Source: G963663315 sp965204925
GTDB taxonomy: Bacteria > Pseudomonadota > Gammaproteobacteria > Arenicellales > Poriferihabitantaceae
Length of the DNA stretch: 64,000 nt
Assembly: GCA_965204925.1 (NCBI GenBank)
Contig: OZ242021.1
Location: forward strand, 2,108,001-2,172,000
Direction of reading: 5' to 3'
In this document: positions 63,429-64,000 of the stretch, in pieces
Position numbering within the stretch: position 1 is the stretch's first letter
Layout of the letters: every line of letters begins with the position of its first letter
Notes under the pieces: model-generated
The model's input: only the letters and a program-made list of their open reading frames with translations
Database searches by the model: none
What the model was told of the DNA's origin: nothing
Program-made: the position numbers and the translations under genes

Positions 63429-64000
63429 TCAGGTGGCGTGATTTCGGGTAGTGTTGAACAGTTTCCTCCGGGCCTGGTTGACCCGAAGAGCCGCCTCATT
63501 ATCGCTGATCTCCCTTGAGATTGCATCCAGCCGCTTGAGGGTAATACCCGGCTTGAGGTAGTGCTCTGCGTCCGGGAGGGATCGGAGCTTCTCGTGGGGG
63601 GGCATGACGAGTCCGTAGGGGTAGCGCTTTTTGCGCTTGCCCTTGTTGTCGACCCGCTCCTTGGCGAACAGGCAGGGCCGATGGTAGTTCAGGCAGGGTG
63701 TGAGCGCCCCGAGCAGGAACTCGTTCACCGCCCCCGCGAAGCGCTGGGAGATGTGCTCGTAGCCCAACTGCTTGCGGATGACAGAACCGTTCTTGCCCTC
63801 CACCAAGGCATTGTCGTTGCTCTTGCCGGGACGGCTCCGGGTCTGCTCGATGTGGAGCTTCTCCAGCAGTCTGGCCACCCGTTGGTTGATGTACTCGGAG
63901 CCGTTGTCGGAATGGAACCCGAGGACCTCGAAGGGGAAGGCCTCAAGGAGTTGCTCCAGCGCCGGCAGCAGGTAGCTCTCGGAGATTTTCTCCACGCTGA
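63429..64000 (-). CDS. DDE (rve-type) integrase/transposase, C-terminal part, runs off the right edge
   Basis: At least 190 residues of an IS transposase with an RNase-H-like integrase core. The visible core motifs are FHSDNGSEYINQ (second catalytic Asp) and ALVEGKNGSVIRK (the final catalytic Glu). The C-terminal part is basic. The frame is open at the window edge, so the true start lies beyond 64000. It is unrelated to the IS1202-like remnants at 9-15 kb. The family cannot be fixed without its N-terminus. Confidence 0.85.
   Translation of the reverse strand, partial: SVEKISESYLLPALEQLLEAFPFEVLGFHSDNGSEYINQRVARLLEKLHIEQTRSRPGKSNDNALVEGKNGSVIRKQLGYEHISQRFAGAVNEFLLGALTPCLNYHRPCLFAKERVDNKGKRKKRYPYGLVMPPHEKLRSLPDAEHYLKPGITLKRLDAISREISDNEAALRVNQARRKLFNTTRNHAT

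Noticed and set aside
63115..63441. 108-codon plus-strand frame after trxA
   Set aside because: It overlaps the transposase end and has no recognisable domain; likely non-coding IS sequence.

Overview
The window comes from a gammaproteobacterium. The evidence is gene content and order: RNase E, IHF-beta, LapA/LapB, CsiV next to mfd, divergent rhlB/trxA, a tsaE-amiB-mutL-miaA-hfq-hflX cluster, and a gyrA-pheA-tyrA-aroA-cmk-rpsA-ihfB cluster like that of Pseudomonadales. Many starts are TTG or GTG. The species cannot be named from the sequence alone. I saw no rRNA, tRNA or CRISPR array.

Layout. (1) 1-9.2 kb, minus strand: an envelope set (DUF1302 barrel, DUF1329 protein, YCF48/BNR protein, MMPL/RND permease), then fabI and a second RND permease. 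(2) 9.3-14.9 kb: an accessory island holding a large type V autotransporter and a small DUF1640-like coiled-coil protein. It is bounded by two same-orientation, internally deleted copies of an ISNCY/IS1202-like element. The outer flanks share one 15-bp repeat and the inner flanks share another (A-IS-B...B-IS-A), the signature of a circular molecule joined through the IS. The autotransporter start codon lies just before a run of 16 C; one more C would put it in frame with the signal peptide and passenger, so expression is probably phase-variable. (3) 15-21 kb: a GPP34 (GOLPH3-like)-cytochrome P450 fusion, a LolA-like protein, an outer-membrane barrel and an FAD amine-oxidase-like enzyme. (4) 21-30 kb: orn (start out of frame by one A), queG, tsaE, a frameshifted N4-cytosine-type DNA methyltransferase wedged between tsaE and amiB with an amiB 5' remnant on its other side, then amiB, mutL, miaA, hfq, hflX. 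(5) 30-44 kb: gyrA, the aromatic pathway genes, cmk, rpsA, ihfB, then an LPS group (lapA, lapB, rfaE1, hldD, rmlA) and an mtnP-family phosphorylase. (6) 44-50.8 kb: csiV, mfd, ispD, ispF, hinT-like, chaC-like. (7) 50.8-63 kb: NAD-glutamate dehydrogenase, a PolB-like exonuclease, rne, a 1.1-kb gap, a porin-like barrel, rhlB, trxA. The right edge is part of an unrelated DDE transposase.

How it fits together. The core stretches are tightly packed, often with TGATG, GTGA or TTGA overlaps, and cover DNA repair and tRNA modification, aromatic amino acids, LPS heptose supply and its control, and RNA decay (RNase E plus RhlB). The accessory stretches all act at the cell envelope or on DNA modification. 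Three genes (autotransporter, orn, methyltransferase) each look one base short in a homopolymer. This is either biological slippage or a base-calling artefact, and it must be settled on the reads before any of the three is called switched or broken.
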